64,000 nt of DNA, from the NCBI GenBank assembly GCA_026874595.1, contig CM049322.1, positions 7,799,900-7,863,899 of the forward strand. Direction: 5' to 3'. The translations under genes were made by a program, and so were the position numbers. The stretch's first letter is position 1. Every line of letters starts with the position of its first letter. Source of the DNA: Sipunculus nudus (taxonomy: Eukaryota > Annelida > Sipuncula > Golfingiida > Sipunculidae). Under the pieces are notes generated by a model, which saw only the letters and a list, made by a program, of their open reading frames with translations, had not been told where the DNA came from and made no database searches. Below are positions 61,004 to 64,000 of this stretch, piece by piece.

Positions 61004-62051
61004 GTAGTTTACACCGTTCACGAAAGTTTTGTTTTGTGCTGCCACGTTACCGTTTTACAATGTCTATCTCCTCATGAGATGTATATGACTTTTAGTTAAT
61101 CACCAAAGGAATAGTCCTATTTGTGATGTATTAAATATTTCCCAGGTGGTGAGAAAGGCGAAGTTTGATTTAGATATAGATTTTTTTATTGCATAACATA
61201 CTTTGTTTGCTGTAATTGTATATAAATATATTTTATTTTCTTAACTGAACATTGCATTGTTGAAGTGTCATTATTAATTAAAATTCTGGTATAAATAAAT
61301 TCCAGAAGGCCAAGTTCATCCCAATGTGATTCAAACGCAGAGAACTTGGTTAGTCCAAAACATTGATGTCTTGAATACCCCTATACTGGACGAACTTGTA
61401 ACAGAGAGTGTCCTATCGCAGATTCAACTGACAGCTCTCAAGGTTAGTTTACAGTATTCTTGGACGTAGTTACATGAACTCATTTTTTAAGGTGAAACTA
61501 AGATAAAAACTGATTTTTTTTAATATATGGTTTTATACAGGTATATAGTTTTTACATTTGATGGCTTGAAATTTAAACTGAACCGCAGGAATCATGTTCT
61601 CAATTTGCCACCTGTTGAAAGCTCATAATTTGCTCAGAAAGTGTCATTCCTTTTGTCCGCAAAGTGTTTCAAACAAAACTAAAGTCTGAACTAAACACCC
61701 CTTAAAATTCCACATATAATACAGGTAAAAGGTCCATCCTTAAGCTGTCTTTACCTTCAACCGACCTGATATTGCTATGGCAGTGTTTAATTCAAGATAC
61801 ACGGATGGACGTAAACTTTATATTTTTTTTTATTATTTTTAAACTAGCCTTTTGCTTGTCTAAAATAATGTTTCAGCCAATAAAACTGTCCCACATATTC
61901 CGCAATTAACAGGAGAAAAATTCAACAAATATACAGAGAGTATCTGGACTACTTGACCATCTCTACGGGAGATGTGAACAGGACTGGCAGAAATTTAAGA
62001 ACTGTCTTTCCAAACATGGCCACCATCATGTGGTGACAGCAATTGAAGCAG
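60946..62051 (+). CDS. NLR-B: CARD-containing gene, 5' part (runs off the window)
   Basis: Coding exons 60946-61003, 61306-61442 and 61913-62051 have GT-AG introns of phases 1, 0 and 1, the same as the first three of NLR-A. Together they give 111 residues and one base. CARD follows a 19-residue start, MERKRSAGDEKAPPEKKHK, whose two basic clusters resemble a bipartite nuclear localisation signal. The CARD is about half identical to that of NLR-A by hand count and shares LVQ.IDV.NT.ILD.LV, VLSQ.QL.ALKE and LLDHL. Later exons are not found in the last 2 kb, so the presence of NACHT and LRR is inferred only from the paralogue. Alternatively it could be a CARD-only or other CARD protein. Confidence 0.82.
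61306..61442 (+). CDS. NLR-B exon 2, first half of CARD
   Basis: 137 nt between AATTCCAG and GTTAGT. It encodes EGQVHPNVI, then LVQNIDVLNTPILDELVTES, then VLSQIQLTALK. Same length and phases as NLR-A exon 2; 25 of 46 positions match it. Confidence 0.92.
61913..62051 (+). CDS. NLR-B exon 3, second half of CARD
   Basis: 139 nt between TTAACAG and GTAAAT. It encodes EKNSTN, then VSGLLDHLYGRCEQDWQKF and HHHVVTAIEA. One codon shorter than NLR-A exon 3, with the same phases. Reading into the intron would add GKYKV and stop. Confidence 0.92.
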
Positions 62052-63550
62052 GTAAATATAAAGTTTAATTAGGAAAGGTGCACAGTGTAAGTGACTGAAG
62101 GTAAATATAAATATTAATGAGGAATAATTATAGTGCAAGTCACTGAAGCTAAGCATAAATATTTATTACTAGCTGATAGACCCGGTATACCGGGCTTATT
62201 ACCGGGGTTGGGGAGATTTATAAACTGAGATGTGAAATGTTGGCTCCTTTTTTATTCTCAAAGTTAACAGATAATATAGGTTTTCAGTGGGAAACTGTCT
62301 CCAAAAGATATGTATAAACATTTTGGCAGGACTGCAGAATAACTCACCCTCCTCTCTGAGGCACAACACTTCAGTGAACAGAAAACGTTTCTATGTCCAG
62401 CTGCTTGTATCTTAATTTTGCCACTGATTTTTATCTGCCTCTTACTTGTAAATTACATGAATCCTAAACATCATACCGTCCGTCCGTATAAACTCATAAC
62501 TTTATGGAGACAGTGCGTCAATGATCCTGCAGTCGCTCCAATATGTTCAACACTTATTATGTGGGGCTATCCTCTCAGCAAGAAATTTATACCCCGGTTT
62601 GTTTACCTTGAAGACCTGGTCAGTGATGGTGTTTACATTGCGAACCGGAATGAGACGCGGGGGCATTCAGGTTTTCGATGATATTTGACTGGATTTTATC
62701 GTTGGACGTATAAAGATTTGGTTGATGTGAAGAACACATGAAAGATTTATTAAATGTACGTTGAAAGGACACTGTTCCTGAAGAAAGAAACAGAAATATG
62801 AATACCTCGTAAGTAGCAGAAGCGGACCCAACGGGACTCCATGCAGAGGGTCCGTATTCATTTTCAACCACCGCATATTCATTTTTTCATCGTATCAGAC
62901 AAATTTTGAGGCCTGAAACCCCAGACACTACTCCACCCCACCCAACCCCACCCAACGCTTGTTCGTGAAATTGGGACCTTGAAATAGGTTTTGTCATTAT
63001 TCCTCCTGGGTTGAATTCTCCATTTCATAAAGCGAGTACCATATTTTTCTTTTTTTCTTTTACTGACCACGCACGTGGGTGAGAGCCTGGGTCAATGAAA
63101 GGCCCGACAGGCTCAAATCCCTAACTGAAAGCAAGCGTTATTCATATGAACAATAGTAGTGTTTGAGGTTGAGAGACCTCGATGCATGCGTTCGGTCATT
63201 GCCGAAGGCAATTCGGCTGTGCTCGATCTAGCCTCTGTGCTAGTCAGTAAAAACGGAAAAATCACTCAAAATTATATGTACATTAAAAATAATTTATTCT
63301 CATATCACCTATGTCACTGCGGGCATAATAACCTTTAAAGTGATATAAGGCACACTATTGTACACAGCGCGCTTTTAGAGAACATTGCGAACAGACGTGA
63401 ACCGAATTCCTTTTATAAGTATTAGATAAATATTTCAAAGCGTGACTGAAGGCAAATATAAATACTAATGATAAATAACTCTCATTGTAAGTGACTGAAC
63501 ATAAATATAATTATTTATGAGGAATTATTTACAGTGCAGGTAACTGAAGT
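62052..63550. repeat. 49-bp repeat at the start of NLR-B intron 3, split by an insertion
   Basis: Units beginning GTAAATATAA and ending GTGACTGAAG run 62052-62100, 62101-62148 and 62149-62164. They resume at 63436 for about 2.3 units. The first unit starts exactly at the intron's GT, so the donor-like AAG|GTAAAT is repeated 49 bp downstream. Confidence 0.75.
62165..63425. mobile_element. 1.26-kb insertion flanked by a 10-bp duplication
   Basis: ATAAATATTT occurs at 62155-62164 and 63426-63435, and the surrounding 49-bp repeat continues across. The insertion begins ATTACTAGCTGATAGACCCGG with the self-complementary ACCCGGTATACCGGG and ends TTTTATAAGTATTAG. ACTAGCTG..GACCCGG starts are familiar from abundant invertebrate repeats of unsettled class. 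No enzyme is visible; part of it (62885-63010) matches the C-rich repeat at 31245. AT-rich duplications can be fortuitous. Confidence 0.65.
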
Positions 63551-64000
63551 TTTGGTACACATACACAAGCATCACCCTTGATTTATAGATAAAACATTTT
63601 GTCATATAAAATGTTTACTTTTTCTTTTAATATATACCGATTGTTTTAATATTCTTATAATCTTAATGCAGTGGTGCACCAATCTGTCCCTGATCTTTGT
63701 TATTTTTTCTTTAAAATTTGTCTTTTTTGAACATTCCTTATACTCAATAAGTCAAGGGTCGGGCACTTAGAGGCAAGCTATAAGAATATTGTCTATAATC
63801 TTAGTTTCTGCTATTTTTCAAAGTCAGTACATTCAATTTGAGATTCTGGACTGGGTAAACAATAAGGTGTTTCCAAAAGGAAATTAATAACCGAGAACAA
63901 CAATAATGTGACATTTTCTACATTTTTTTCCTTTTTCTGCATTTTTCTTTGTTTAATTTAATACAAAAGTAGACTTTTAGCTAAAAGTAGACTGCTTTTT
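63551..64000. other. NLR-B intron sequence to the window end
   Basis: AT-rich, no recognisable exon. The next exons of NLR-B are expected beyond the window. Confidence 0.5.

Overview
This is eukaryotic, AT-rich genomic DNA. It shows spliced genes with GT-AG introns, a 5'-truncated LINE, short inverted-repeat elements, tRNA-like SINE heads, many dispersed repeat copies, and long minisatellite and microsatellite arrays. No operon, ribosome binding site, rRNA or CRISPR signal is visible. The dispersed families rich in GTCCGTCCGTC, ATACGCCC...GGGCGTATTATG and AGGTCAAAGGTCA resemble repeats I know from bivalve molluscs. The best guess is therefore a lophotrochozoan, probably a bivalve; this is inference, not proof.

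The main gene is NLR-A on the + strand (12342-29659). Its seven coding exons join with exact phase agreement into one 1002-residue open frame: a short basic N-terminus, a CARD split over exons 2 and 3, a linker (exons 4-6), then a single 2.3-kb exon with a NACHT ATPase and degenerate leucine-rich repeats. The layout is that of a cytosolic NOD-like receptor of the NLRC/NOD type. Its introns hold a 51-copy 25-bp array, a roughly 146-copy 26-bp array with higher-order structure, and 78-bp, 52-bp and trinucleotide repeats.

A second gene, NLR-B, starts at 60946 on the same strand and runs off the window. Its first three coding exons have the same phases, the same 137-nt second exon and a CARD about half identical to that of NLR-A. 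The two therefore look like tandem paralogues about 31 kb apart. NLR-B has a different N-terminus that resembles a bipartite nuclear localisation signal.

The region between them (about 30-60.9 kb) is mostly repeats: poly-C/poly-G tracts, six minisatellites, a 1.1-kb element with short inverted ends, a 546-bp inverted-repeat element with a 9-bp target duplication, a LINE fragment with a perfect 10-bp target duplication, and copies of four other dispersed families. Two short open stretches (36052-36249 and 40585-40774), each with a splice acceptor before it and AATAAA just after its stop, may be terminal exons of unrecognised genes.

The first 12 kb hold diverged pairs of dispersed repeats, a tRNA-like SINE head and no gene that I can support.
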